From assembly GCF_000968375.1 (NCBI RefSeq), contig NZ_CP009933.1, positions 4,154,001 through 4,218,000 on the forward strand: a stretch of DNA of 64,000 nucleotides. Direction: 5' to 3'. Position numbers and translations under genes: made by a program. The notes beneath the pieces were generated by a model. That model was not told where the DNA came from. It did not search any database and saw only the letters and a list, made by a program, of their open reading frames with translations. Within the stretch, counting starts at the first letter, position 1, and every line of letters starts with the position of its first letter. Positions 51,800-61,288 of the stretch are shown in pieces. The stretch is from Clostridium scatologenes. Its GTDB lineage: Bacteria > Bacillota > Clostridia > Clostridiales > Clostridiaceae.

Positions 51800-53962
51800 T
51801 CATTTTTTCATAGTTAATGCTATTCTTTTCCTTTTTTCGTCTACTTCAAGTACAGTTACTTCAACTATATCTCCAACTTGCACTACATCCAATGGATGTT
51901 TTACAAATTTATCTGACAACTGGCTTATGTGTACAAGTCCATCTTGATGAACCCCTATATCAACAAAAGCTCCAAAATCCGCTACATTTCTTACAGTTCC
52001 CGTAAGCTGCATACCTGATTTTAACTGAGACATATCTATAATTCCAGTTTTTAATATAGGCTTTGGCATTTCCTCTCTTGGGTCTCTCCCTGGCTTTTTC
52101 ATTTCTTTTATTATGTCTTTAAGTGTAGGAACACCTATTTGCAATTTTTTTGCTAAATTTTCAATACCTATATTCTCTACTCTTTGATCTATATCTGCTA
52201 ATTTTACGTTTTTTAAATCTTCCAGTGTATATCCTAATATATTTAATAAACCTTTAGCAGCTTCATATGATTCAGGATGAACTGATGTATTATCCAAAGG
52301 CTCCTTGCTTTCCATAACCCTTAAAAATCCTGCACACTGTTCAAAAGCTTTAGCTCCTAACCTTTTAACTTTCAAGAGCTCCTTTCTACTTTTGAACTTA
52401 CCATTTTCTTCTCTATAGCTTACAATATTCTGTGATATCGTTGCATTTATTCCTGAAATGTAACTCAAAAGTGATGGAGTAGCTATATTTAAATCTACAC
52501 CTACACTATTTACGCAATCCTCTACAATACCTTTCAAAGATTCATCTAACTTTTTAGGTGCAACATCATGCTGATACTGACCTACCCCTATAGATTTAGT
52601 ATCTATTTTTACAAGTTCAGCTAACGGATCTTGAAGTCTTCTTCCTATGGATATAGCTCCTCTTATGGATACATTTATATCCGGATATTCTTTAGCTGCT
52701 AATTCAGATGCTGAATATACTGAAGCCCCTGCTTCTGATACAATAACATAGTAAAGCTCTTTATTCTTTTCTTGCTTAACTTCTTTTATTAATCTTACAA
52801 TAACTTCTTCAGATTCTCTGCTAGCAGTACCATTTCCTAAGGATATAACACCAACATCATACTTATATACTAATTCTTTAAGTATTTTTATAGATCCCTC
52901 CACATCATTTTTAGGTACCGTTGCATATACTGTAGCTGTATCCATCAGCTTACCTGTATCATCTAATACAGCTATTTTACATCCTGTTCTAAATCCAGGA
53001 TCATAGCCCAATACTGCTTTTCCTTTAATAGGCGGCTGCATTAATAGTGCTTTTAAATTGGCCTTAAATATCTTTATAGCTCCTTCTTCTCCTATATCTG
53101 TGAGTTCAGCTCTTATTTCTCTTTCAATAGATGGATATATAAGTCTTTTTAATGAATCCTTTATACTTTCTTCTATATAACTATCTGTATTGTTATTTCC
53201 TTTCAAGCACTGGGATTTCAAATAGACAATTATTTTTTCCATGTCTACAGTTATCTTAACTGAAAGTATCTTTTCTTTTTCTCCCCTATTTATAGCAAGT
53301 ATTCTATGAGCTGGGATACTTTTTACAGCTTCTTTATAATCATAATACATTTCATAAGGAGTGGTTTCATTTTCCTTATTTTCACCAGTAGTTTCTATAA
53401 GTCCCTCATTTTTAACTAAATTTCTAATCCATTTTCTATATTCAGCAGTATCAGATATAATTTCGCTTATTATATCCATTGCACCTTGCAGTGCTTCCTC
53501 TGCTGATTTTACTTCCTTTTCTTCATTTATAAATTCACTGGCATATTCTTTTATGTCATCTTTAAACTCACCATTCCATATATCTTCTGCCAGTGGTTTC
53601 AATCCTTTTTCTGATGCTATTATAGCTCTTGTTCTTTTTTTAGGCTTATATGGTCTATATATATCCTCTATTTCAGTTAAGGTATCACATTTCATTATAA
53701 CTGTTTTTAATTCATCTGTAAGCTTATCTTGTTCATCTATAAGCCTTATAACATCTTCTTTTCTACTCTCTAAGTTTCTTAAATATGTAAGTCTTTCAAA
53801 TAGATTTCTAAGTATTACATCATCCATATTACCAGTTACTTCTTTTCTATATCTAGCTATAAATGGTACGGTATTTCCTCCATCTAAAAGTTCTATTACA
53901 CTTTCAACATTTTTCTTATTTAAATTAAGTTCTTCTACTAACCTATCTACTATATTTTTCAT
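51800..53962 (-). CDS. tex: Tex family RNA-binding transcription accessory protein
   Basis: The 720-residue protein shows the Tex order: an N-terminal helical region (VIELLDGGNTVPFIARYRKEVTG), a YqgF/RNase H-like domain (about 320-450, LGYDPGFRTGCKIAVLD), helix-hairpin-helix motifs (about 480-600, CVNSVGVDLNIATPSLLSYISG) and a C-terminal S1 domain (about 645-715, GTVRNVADFGAFVDIGVHQDGLVHISQLS). It binds nucleic acid and affects transcription. The ATG at 53962 is preferred; GGAGG lies 14 bases upstream. A TTG seven codons earlier is possible. Confidence 0.95.
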   Translation of the reverse strand: MKNIVDRLVEELNLNKKNVESVIELLDGGNTVPFIARYRKEVTGNMDDVILRNLFERLTYLRNLESRKEDVIRLIDEQDKLTDELKTVIMKCDTLTEIEDIYRPYKPKKRTRAIIASEKGLKPLAEDIWNGEFKDDIKEYASEFINEEKEVKSAEEALQGAMDIISEIISDTAEYRKWIRNLVKNEGLIETTGENKENETTPYEMYYDYKEAVKSIPAHRILAINRGEKEKILSVKITVDMEKIIVYLKSQCLKGNNNTDSYIEESIKDSLKRLIYPSIEREIRAELTDIGEEGAIKIFKANLKALLMQPPIKGKAVLGYDPGFRTGCKIAVLDDTGKLMDTATVYATVPKNDVEGSIKILKELVYKYDVGVISLGNGTASRESEEVIVRLIKEVKQEKNKELYYVIVSEAGASVYSASELAAKEYPDINVSIRGAISIGRRLQDPLAELVKIDTKSIGVGQYQHDVAPKKLDESLKGIVEDCVNSVGVDLNIATPSLLSYISGINATISQNIVSYREENGKFKSRKELLKVKRLGAKAFEQCAGFLRVMESKEPLDNTSVHPESYEAAKGLLNILGYTLEDLKNVKLADIDQRVENIGIENLAKKLQIGVPTLKDIIKEMKKPGRDPREEMPKPILKTGIIDMSQLKSGMQLTGTVRNVADFGAFVDIGVHQDGLVHISQLSDKFVKHPLDVVQVGDIVEVTVLEVDEKRKRIALTMKK

Positions 53963-54182
53963 ATTACTTATACTTGCCTCCAACCTTATTATCTTAATTT
54001 AAACACCCTAAAACAGTAGCACATAAGGGTGTCTACTACAAACATTAAACTACTATTAAGTAGCAAATTTCATTTTATATTAAAAATAACTAATTAATAT
54101 ATTACACCACCAACATGGTATTTGGCAAATTAATATAAACTAATAACTTCAAATAATATTAAATTTTAGTAGTTTCTTAAAT

Positions 54183-55625
54183 TTACTGTGTTACTGTATT
54201 TTTATTATTTTTAATAAATAAACATATTATTACAGCAACAATAAGTACCCCTACTTCAATTGTGAAGGTATGTCGTACTCCTAAAACTAATGATAAAGCT
54301 TGCTGTTTAGAATCATTAGGATTAATTGCTGTCATTAAATAATTCTTTTGATAAGCAGACATAATAGCAACAAATAATGAGGTTCCAAATGCCCCTGCTA
54401 TTTGTTGTAATGTATTCATTATAGCAGTACCATGAGGATAATATTCTGGAGTCAATTGATTTAAACTATTTGTTTGAGTTGGTGTATTTATCATTCCAAC
54501 AGCTACTAATGAAAGACAATGCAAAATAATTATTGTTGGAATAGTTATGCTAAGTGACAAACTTCTAGAAAATATAAAAAATACAATAGTTGAAATAATA
54601 TATCCTGGAAGAATCAATACTTTAGGACCAAACTTATCATAAAGATGTCCTGAAATAGGTGATACAATTCCATTGATAAGTCCTCCTGGAAGCATAATAA
54701 GACCTGCTGTAAAAGCTGTTAAACCCAAGGCTCCTTCAAGAAACATTGGTAAAAGAAGCATAGTTGCAAAGTTAACCATATGCATGATTATAATAAGTAC
54801 AGTTCCTAAGGTAAACATTGGATACTTAAATGTACGCATATCCAACATAGGATGTTTCATATGTAATTGACGTAATACAAATATTGCTAATGCAATACAT
54901 CCAACAATCATGGGAACAACCATTGTAATATTAGATGAACCACCTATATTACTTACTCCATATATAAATCCACCAAACCCAATAGTGGATAATACAACTG
55001 ATACAACATCAAGAGTTGGCTTTGATAATTTCGTTACATTCTCTATATAAATATACCCAAGTATAAGTGCAATAACAGAGAAAGGTGCTATACCCAAAAA
55101 TAGCCATCTCCAATTAAAAGATTGTATGATTAGTCCTGAAAGCGTTGGACCAATAGCAGGAGCACAAAACATAACAAGATTAAATATTCCAAGCGCCTTT
55201 CCACGTTTTTCTATGGGATTAATAATTATTAAAGTATTTATTATGTTAGGTATTAAAACCCCTGTTCCTATAGCTTGAACTAATCGACCTACCAATAAAA
55301 TTGAAAAAGTAGGAGCAATTCCACTTATAATTGTTCCAAATATAAATATAATTACAGAAGCTAAAAATAATTGCCTTGTTGTAAATCTTTGAGTAAGATA
55401 AGCTGAAATAGGTATGGAAATACCCATAATAAGCATATATCCTGTACTTAACCATTGTACAGTGTTTGCAGTTATACTAAACTGCACCATTAGGTTTTTT
55501 AACGCCATATTTAATACTGTTTCATTTAACATGCAAAGAAATCCAGCAGTTATTAGCGCTATACTAATTGGCACTACTTTAAAAACTTTTTGTTCATATT
55601 GATTTTCTTCTATTCTTTCTTCCAT
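54183..55625 (-). CDS. DHA2-family multidrug efflux transporter (MFS)
   Basis: The 480-residue membrane protein has about 14 hydrophobic helices. It shows the DHA2 motif C-like segment GPTLSGLIIQSFNWRWLF, LNETVLNMALKNLM near the N-terminus (motif D1-like) and LVGRLVQAIGTGVLIP. These exchange drugs for protons. The substrate is not predictable. It follows a MarR regulator by 42 bp behind one promoter, which suggests ligand-induced export. AGGAGATCG precedes the ATG. Confidence 0.92.
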   Translation of the reverse strand: MEERIEENQYEQKVFKVVPISIALITAGFLCMLNETVLNMALKNLMVQFSITANTVQWLSTGYMLIMGISIPISAYLTQRFTTRQLFLASVIIFIFGTIISGIAPTFSILLVGRLVQAIGTGVLIPNIINTLIIINPIEKRGKALGIFNLVMFCAPAIGPTLSGLIIQSFNWRWLFLGIAPFSVIALILGYIYIENVTKLSKPTLDVVSVVLSTIGFGGFIYGVSNIGGSSNITMVVPMIVGCIALAIFVLRQLHMKHPMLDMRTFKYPMFTLGTVLIIIMHMVNFATMLLLPMFLEGALGLTAFTAGLIMLPGGLINGIVSPISGHLYDKFGPKVLILPGYIISTIVFFIFSRSLSLSITIPTIIILHCLSLVAVGMINTPTQTNSLNQLTPEYYPHGTAIMNTLQQIAGAFGTSLFVAIMSAYQKNYLMTAINPNDSKQQALSLVLGVRHTFTIEVGVLIVAVIICLFIKNNKNTVTQ

Positions 55626-55667
55626 TATATCGATCTCCTATTAAAATATTTTTTCAATTACTTTTTA

Positions 55668-56120
55668 TCAACATTGTTTCATTTTTTGTTCCTCAGTACA
55701 CATATTTTCATTAATTTTACTAAGAACACTTACAAATAAGTCTAGTTCATCTTTAGAAATATCACATATCATATTTTTAAATAATTCTTCAATAAAAGGA
55801 TACACTTCTTCCTTAAGTTCTTTACCTTTATCGGTAGTGTAAATTAAAAAAGCTCTTCTATCTTCAGGGGACTTTTTTCTTATAATCAAACTTTTTCTTT
55901 CTAAAATGTCTAATATTCTTGTTAATGTTGCCTGATCTTTTTCTACTTCCTTAGATAATAATTTCTGATTGATTCCTTCTTTCTCAACTAATTTTAATAA
56001 TACTGCCCACTGTTCTGTAGTAATATCATATTTTTCAAGGTTTATGGATAAATATCTTTGTATTTTTTTATTGACATAATTTATGGACATTCCAATGGAT
56101 TTATCTAGAGATGTAATCAT
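55668..56120 (-). CDS. MarR-family transcriptional regulator
   Basis: The 150-residue protein has the MarR winged helix (about 35-105): TTEQWAVLLKLVEKEGINQKLLSKEVEKDQATLTRILDILERKSLIIRKKSPEDRRAFLIYTTDKGKE. It probably represses its own gene and the adjoining efflux gene until a ligand binds. AGGAGGAG precedes the ATG at 56120. The promoter and a repeated TATAACAA sequence lie just upstream. Confidence 0.93.
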   Translation of the reverse strand: MITSLDKSIGMSINYVNKKIQRYLSINLEKYDITTEQWAVLLKLVEKEGINQKLLSKEVEKDQATLTRILDILERKSLIIRKKSPEDRRAFLIYTTDKGKELKEEVYPFIEELFKNMICDISKDELDLFVSVLSKINENMCTEEQKMKQC

Positions 56121-56135
56121 TTTCTCCTCCTTTAT

Positions 56136-56205
56136 ATGACGAAATAATACTTGTTATAAAAATAATTGTTATACTAATAATATGTTAGACATTTATATTT
56201 GTCAA
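56136..56205 (-). promoter_or_regulatory. Promoter and putative operator of the MarR-efflux operon
   Basis: TTGACA (56205-56200), 17-base spacer and TATTAT (56182-56177) form a near-perfect sigma-A promoter. Downstream of the -10, TATAACAA occurs twice as a direct repeat 15 bases apart (56173-56166 and 56158-56151), a plausible MarR operator. Confidence 0.7.
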
Positions 56206-56238
56206 GCAATGTAATCGTAACCAATAAATTAAATAATA

Positions 56239-56333
56239 AAAACCCATAAATTCGTTTCACTTGCATGCGCAAATAAAACAAGTTTATGAGTTTTCATAAG
56301 TCAGACCATAAGTACATTACAAATGTACTTATG
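56239..56333 (-). terminator. Double hairpin after prfB
   Basis: The first hairpin met on the minus strand is a perfect 12-bp stem, CATAAGTACATT/AATGTACTTATG (56307-56318 with 56322-56333). The second pairs 56239-56250 with 56283-56294 and is followed by TTTTTATTATTT, so it is the likely terminator. Confidence 0.7.
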
Positions 56334-56346
56334 ATCTTCAAATACT

Positions 56347-57451
56347 TTAATTATATTGTTTTAAATATTCATTTATAAATTGATCTATATCGCCATCCAT
56401 CACTGCATTAATATTTCCACATTCTGCAGATGTTCTATGATCTTTTACCATCGTATAAGGTTGGAATACATAGGATCTTATTTGACTTCCCCACCCCATG
56501 TCTTTAAGTTCTCCAGTTAAATCCTCTATTTTTTCCTTATGAGCCCTTTCTTTCAGCTCAGCAAGCTTAGCCTTTAACATTCTCATTGCTTCTTCTCTAT
56601 TATGATGCTGGCTTCTTTGATTTTGACACTGCACTACAATTCCAGTAGCTATATGAGTTATTCTAATAGCTGATTCTGTCTTATTTACATGCTGTCCTCC
56701 TGCACCACTAGCTCTATAAGTATCAACTTTTATATCTTCTGGCCTAATATCTATATCTTGATTATTAGTTAGCTCTGGCAGCACTTCAATAGATGCAAAT
56801 GATGTCTGTCTTTTTCCATTAGCATTAAAAGGTGATATTCTAACTAATCTATGAATCCCCTTTTCAGCTTTTAAATATCCATAAGCAAATTCTCCAATTA
56901 TTCTTAAAGTAGCACTTTTAATTCCTGCATCCTCTGCTGGTAAAATATCTATAGTTTCTATTTTAAAGCCTTTCTTTTCTGCCCATCTTGTATACATTCT
57001 GAGAAGCATTTCTGTCCAATCCTGAGCATCAGTACCTCCAACACCCACATGGATATCCATTATAGCATTGTTCTTATCATATTCTCCAGAAAGCAATATT
57101 TCAATTCTAAACCTTTCTGTTTCATTTTCAATATCTTCTACTTCCCTTATTATGTCCTTTGATGAAGAAAAATCATTTTCCTCTATTGCAAGCTTAGTTA
57201 AAAACTCAGCATCTTGAATTTTAGTTTCAATTTCTTTATACTTGTCTAACCTAGATTTAAGAAATCTTTCTTCACTTGTTATTTCTTGTGCCTTATCTGT
57301 ATCATTCCAAAAATTAGGTTCCTGCATTTTCCTTTGTAATTCTTCTATTTTATTTTTAATACTTTCTACGTCAAAGTGAATCCCTAATTTCTTTTATGAT
57401 TTCACTTAAATTATTTAAAGAACTTAATACTTCTTCTAATTGAATTACCAT
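56347..57451 (-). CDS. prfB: Peptide chain release factor 2, with programmed +1 frameshift
   Basis: RF2 recognises UAA and UGA and releases the peptide. The gene starts at ATG 57451, reads 26 codons (MVIQLEEVLSSLNNLSEIIK and on to IRDSL) and meets an in-frame TGA at 57373-57371. The site AGGGATTCA-CTT-TGA-C matches the classical prfB frameshift: slipping +1 on CTTT continues as DVESIKNKIEELQRKMQEPNFW. The main part has the GGQ loop (ASGAGGQHVNKT) and a TDR-like PxT region. The RNA-level stop gives autoregulation by RF2 supply. Total length about 367 residues. Confidence 0.95.
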
Positions 57452-57479
57452 TTAATCACACTTCCTTTTATATAATATA

Positions 57480-57512
57480 AGAAAAACTTTTTGCTCTTGC
57501 AAAAGTTTTTCT
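57480..57512 (-). terminator. Hairpin between secA and prfB
   Basis: AGAAAAACTTTT pairs with AAAAGTTTTTCT around a 9-base loop. The 3' side on the minus strand is T-rich. It may attenuate read-through from secA into prfB. Confidence 0.6.
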
Positions 57513-57527
57513 GGAATACAATCTAAA

Positions 57528-60038
57528 CTAGTCAAATCTTCCACAACAGTTTTTATATTTCTTCCCACTACCACAAGGACATGGATCATTTCTTCCAACT
57601 GTTTTTTCTTTTCTAACTGGTTGTTTCTTAATTGAATCATCTTCTGCTTGATTTGTATGAATTTCTTTAACTACTCTTTCTCTTTCTGGAGCTTTTTGTA
57701 TTTCAACATGCAATAAATACTTAATAGTATCTACTTTGATGTTATATATCATTTCTTCAAACATTTCACTTCCCTCAAACTGATAAGCTTGAGCTGGATC
57801 TTGTTGTCTATATGCTCTAAGTCCTATTCCTCTCTTTAAATGTTCCATATCATCTATATGATCCATCCATTTTGTATCTACTACTCTTAGAAGAATAACT
57901 CTTTCTATTTCTCGCATTTGTTCTTCGCCAAACTCTTCTTCTTTATGCGAATATATATCCTGTGCTATATCTATATACTTTTCCTTAATTTCTTCATTGG
58001 ACAAGTTCTCTAAATCTTCTAATTTAACAGAATCCTTTGTAACATATAGCTCTTCCATATAGTGAATAAGCTTTTTTAAATCATTTTCGAATTCTTCATC
58101 TACTCCCGACATATGAGAATCTACTACTGTAGAAACTAAATCTTTAAGCATGTTTCGAATTTGTTCCTTTAAATCTTCTCCTTCAAGAACTTCAGACCTT
58201 TGTTTGTATATGATTTCTCTTTGCTTATTTACAACATCATCATATTGAACTACTGTTTTTCTTATGTCAAAGTTATTTCCTTCAACTTTCTTTTGTGCAT
58301 TTTCTATAGCACCTGAAACCATTTTACTTTCTATTGCTTCATCATCACCAAGTCCTAATTTTCCAACTAATCCTTGAAGTTTATCAGAACCAAATATTCT
58401 CATAAGATCATCTTCTAATGAAACGTAGAATCTTGACATTCCTGGGTCACCTTGACGACCAGAACGTCCTCTAAGCTGATTATCAATTCTTCTTGATTCA
58501 TGTCTTTCAGTACCTATAATCTTTAAGCCGCCGACTTCTACGACCCCTTCTCCAAGTTTTATATCCGTACCACGACCTGCCATATTAGTGGCTATAGTAA
58601 CTGTTCCAGATTCTCCTGCATAAGATATTATATCTGCTTCTTTTTCATGGAATTTAGCATTAAGTACTTGATGAGGTACTCCTTTTTTCTTTAACATATC
58701 AGAAAGCAATTCTGATTTCTCTATACTTACTGTTCCTACAAGTACTGGCTGACCTTTTTTATGAGTTTCTACTATATCATCAACTATTGCCTTAAACTTT
58801 CCTTTAGCTGTTTTATAAACCACATCAGGTAAATCCTGTCTAGCTATTGGCTTATGAGTAGGAACCACTATTACATCTAATCCATATATTTCTCTAAATT
58901 CATTTTCTTCTGTTAAAGCAGTACCTGTCATACCAGCAAGCTTTTTAAACATTCTAAAATAATTCTGATATGTTATAGTTGCAAGAGTTTTAGATTCTCT
59001 TTCTACTTTAACTCCCTCTTTTGCTTCTATGGCTTGATGAAGACCATCACTATATCTTCTACCTTCCATCATTCTTCCTGTGAATTCATCTACAATTAAT
59101 ACTTCACCATCTCTTACCATATAATCTTTATCTCTCTTCATCATATAGTTAGCTTTTAAAGCTTGAACTACGTGATGCTGTATTTCCATATGTTCAGGAT
59201 CAGCGAAGTTATCTAATTTAAAGAAATTTTCTGCTTTTGCAATACCTTCATCTGTAAGCATTACTGCATTAGCTTTTTCATCAACATTAACATCTGCTTC
59301 TTTATCCAAAGATTTAGCAAAATAATCTGCTACTTTATAAAAATCAGTAGATTTTTCACCTTCACCAGAAATTATAAGAGGTGTTCTAGCTTCATCTATT
59401 AATATAGAGTCAACTTCATCTACTATGGCAAAATTCAAACCTCTTTGAACTCTTTCTTCTTTGTATATAACCATGTTATCTCTTAAATAGTCAAATCCAT
59501 ATTCACTATTAGTACCATAAGTTATATCACAATTATAAGCCGCTTGTCTTTGACCTTGATCTAGATCATGAAGAATTACACCTACTGTAAGCCCTAAAAA
59601 CTCATATACTGGAGCCATAGTATCTCTATCTCTTTTTGCAAGGTAATCATTTACTGTAACTATATGTACACCATTTCCTGTAAGTGCATTTAAATATGCA
59701 GGTAAAGTAGCTACTAAAGTTTTTCCTTCACCTGTCTTCATTTCTGATATTCTTCCTTGATGAAGAACTACTCCACCTATAAGCTGTTCTCTAAAATGCT
59801 TTAATCCTATAGTACGAAATCCAGCTTCTCTAACTACAGCAAAAGCTTCTGGTAATATAGCATCTAAGCTTTCTCCTTTTGCTACTCTTTCTTTAAATTC
59901 AGTTGTTTTAGCTTTCAATTCATCATCAGTTAATTTTTGAATTTCAGAGTCTAAAGCATCTATTTTATTAACAATAGGTATTATCCTTTTAACTTCTCGG
60001 TCACTATATGTACCAAACATCTTCTGAAAAATATTCAT
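57528..60038 (-). CDS. secA: Preprotein translocase ATPase SecA
   Basis: The 836-residue motor drives proteins through SecYEG. Visible parts are Walker A MKTGEGKTLVATL, the DEVDSILIDEARTPL box, the cross-linking domain, GTVSIEKSELLSDML, NMAGRGTDIKLG, and the C-terminal zinc tail with CPCGSGKKYKNCC, which binds SecB or ribosomes. The length is that of a standard SecA1. I chose the ATG at 60038 (MNIFQKMFGTYSDREVKRI) with GTGAGG nine bases before; upstream in-frame starts sit on that site. Confidence 0.97.
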   Translation of the reverse strand: MNIFQKMFGTYSDREVKRIIPIVNKIDALDSEIQKLTDDELKAKTTEFKERVAKGESLDAILPEAFAVVREAGFRTIGLKHFREQLIGGVVLHQGRISEMKTGEGKTLVATLPAYLNALTGNGVHIVTVNDYLAKRDRDTMAPVYEFLGLTVGVILHDLDQGQRQAAYNCDITYGTNSEYGFDYLRDNMVIYKEERVQRGLNFAIVDEVDSILIDEARTPLIISGEGEKSTDFYKVADYFAKSLDKEADVNVDEKANAVMLTDEGIAKAENFFKLDNFADPEHMEIQHHVVQALKANYMMKRDKDYMVRDGEVLIVDEFTGRMMEGRRYSDGLHQAIEAKEGVKVERESKTLATITYQNYFRMFKKLAGMTGTALTEENEFREIYGLDVIVVPTHKPIARQDLPDVVYKTAKGKFKAIVDDIVETHKKGQPVLVGTVSIEKSELLSDMLKKKGVPHQVLNAKFHEKEADIISYAGESGTVTIATNMAGRGTDIKLGEGVVEVGGLKIIGTERHESRRIDNQLRGRSGRQGDPGMSRFYVSLEDDLMRIFGSDKLQGLVGKLGLGDDEAIESKMVSGAIENAQKKVEGNNFDIRKTVVQYDDVVNKQREIIYKQRSEVLEGEDLKEQIRNMLKDLVSTVVDSHMSGVDEEFENDLKKLIHYMEELYVTKDSVKLEDLENLSNEEIKEKYIDIAQDIYSHKEEEFGEEQMREIERVILLRVVDTKWMDHIDDMEHLKRGIGLRAYRQQDPAQAYQFEGSEMFEEMIYNIKVDTIKYLLHVEIQKAPERERVVKEIHTNQAEDDSIKKQPVRKEKTVGRNDPCPCGSGKKYKNCCGRFD

Positions 60039-60204
60039 TATTTTCATCCTCACATATCAAATTTTTATAAAGTTATACCTTATAGATTATAACACCTAAT
60101 TCTTAGCTATTCAACTTTATATACACCTTACTTATCATAGTTTAAAATTTTGTTACATTTAATATACATTTAATATTAATAAAAGAACATAAATCTTAAT
60201 TAAA

Positions 60205-60228
60205 AAGAGGAAGCTATTAAGCCTCCTC
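60205..60228 (-). terminator. Terminator of hpf
   Basis: GAGGAAGC (60207-60214) pairs with GCCTCCTC (60221-60228), with TTTTTAATT following on the minus strand. Confidence 0.75.
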
Positions 60229-60246
60229 CCACATTTCTATTTAAAT

Positions 60247-60774
60247 TTAAAATTCAGGTTCTATTAAACCATAATTACCATCTTTTCTCTTATACACTAC
60301 ATTTACTTCTCCATTTTCTGAATCTTTATATACAAAGAAGTTATGTCCTAAAAGCTCCATTTGAAGAACTGCTTCTTCAGAAGACATTGGCTTTATTGCA
60401 AATCTTTTTGTTTTAACTATTTTAGATTCTTCTTTATCCTTTGGTTCTAAGTCAGGTATAAACTGAAATTTAAGCGAATCAGAATGAGTCCTTCTCTGAA
60501 GTTTTGTTTTTTGTTTCCTTATCTGTCCTTCTAATTTATCTACAACTAAATCAATAGATGCATACATATCATCATTTTCTTCTTCACCTCTTAATATAAC
60601 ACCATTAAAAGGTATAGTGACCTCCACTATTTGTCTATTCTTCTGTACACTTAATGTAGCATATACTTCTACATCAGGGTTGAAATACTTTTCAAGTTTT
60701 GATAACTTCCTCTCCACTGTATTTCTTAATGCACTAGTTACCTCGATATTCTTTCCACTTACTGTTATTCTCAT
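60247..60774 (-). CDS. hpf: Ribosome hibernation promoting factor, long form
   Basis: The 175-residue protein joins an N-terminal S30AE domain (about 1-95, MRITVSGKNIEVTSALRNTVERKLSKLEKYF) to a C-terminal dimerisation domain (about 118-175, KRFAIKPMSSEEAVLQMELLGHNFFVY, VVYKRKDGNYGLIEPEF). Long HPF forms 100S ribosome dimers in stationary phase. GGAAGGGGC sets the ATG at 60774; a longer frame has no site. A possible sigma-H promoter and the raiA-motif RNA lie upstream. Confidence 0.96.
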   Translation of the reverse strand: MRITVSGKNIEVTSALRNTVERKLSKLEKYFNPDVEVYATLSVQKNRQIVEVTIPFNGVILRGEEENDDMYASIDLVVDKLEGQIRKQKTKLQRRTHSDSLKFQFIPDLEPKDKEESKIVKTKRFAIKPMSSEEAVLQMELLGHNFFVYKDSENGEVNVVYKRKDGNYGLIEPEF

Positions 60775-60948
60775 ACTTTCAGCCCCTTCCTTGATAATAT
60801 TGCAAATTTTATCATATTGCAATATTAAGAATGTTTTGATTTTTTATTAATTCTATTTTAATACTGTTTATAATAAATTACAAGACCATAAAAAGGAACT
60901 AGCGAAATATTATTCAAACTTATGTTAACATTGCTTAAAATCCTTTCT

Positions 60949-60971
60949 TTATTCTTGATTTCTTTGTTCCT
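60949..60971 (-). promoter_or_regulatory. Possible sigma-H promoter of hpf
   Basis: AGGAACA (60971-60965), 10-base spacer, GAATAA (60954-60949) on the minus strand resembles the sigma-H pattern AGGAWWT-N10/11-GAATWW. Stationary-phase control of hpf by sigma-H is known in B. subtilis. The match is imperfect. Confidence 0.35.
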
Positions 60972-61003
60972 TTAATAGTATATTCAAAAATCGAAAAAAA
61001 ATT

Positions 61004-61036
61004 AAAAGTTCTTAATCTAAATGATTAAGAACTTTT
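61004..61036 (-). terminator. Terminator of the raiA-motif RNA
   Basis: A perfect 14-bp stem, AAAAGTTCTTAATC with its complement (61004-61017 with 61023-61036), is followed on the minus strand by AATTTTTTTT. Confidence 0.9.
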
Positions 61037-61254
61037 ATATGAAGTCAGTTGACCTGGTCTTTGACCCCACACTCGCCTGCTGGAATCCTCGCTACCGGGA
61101 ATTAACCTCTCACTACTAATTCTCTCGCTATTTTATATAGCGGCAGGACTTACTTCTAAACCGCACCATGCTCATTAAACATTTTATTTAACTTACGTGG
61201 ATCGCTTTGCCTGCGACTAGCATCGACTTTCAACCACAAACCTGACTTCCATAT
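61004..61254 (-). ncRNA. raiA-motif structured RNA (candidate)
   Basis: This roughly 250-nt non-coding stretch has a much higher G+C content than the flanking intergenic DNA. Its ends can pair (GAAGTCAG near 61250 with CTGACTTC near 61040), with internal pairings such as GCTAT/ATAGC. It lies directly upstream of hpf (also called raiA) and downstream of comFC, on the same strand, with its own promoter and terminator. This is the known setting of the raiA-motif RNA of clostridia. Sequence and position fit; I did not compare it to the covariance model. 6S RNA was the main alternative. Confidence 0.78.
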
Positions 61255-61260
61255 AATAAG

Positions 61261-61288
61261 ATTATACTCTACTTTTCGCCGCAGTCAA
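61261..61288 (-). promoter_or_regulatory. Promoter of the raiA-motif RNA, embedded in the comFC 3' end
   Basis: TTGACT (61288-61283), 16-base spacer, TATAAT (61266-61261) on the minus strand. The -35 is inside the last comFC codons and the -10 contains the comFC stop TAA. Confidence 0.8.

Noticed and set aside
57452..57640. Small minus-strand reading frame overlapping the end of secA
   Set aside because: It lies in another frame over the secA zinc tail and the secA-prfB gap, has no ribosome binding site of its own, and shows no recognisable domain.
61037..61254. 6S RNA or SRP RNA as identity of the structured RNA upstream of hpf
   Set aside because: I could not find the SRP GGAA-loop signature or a convincing 6S central bubble; the position between comFC and hpf fits the raiA motif better.
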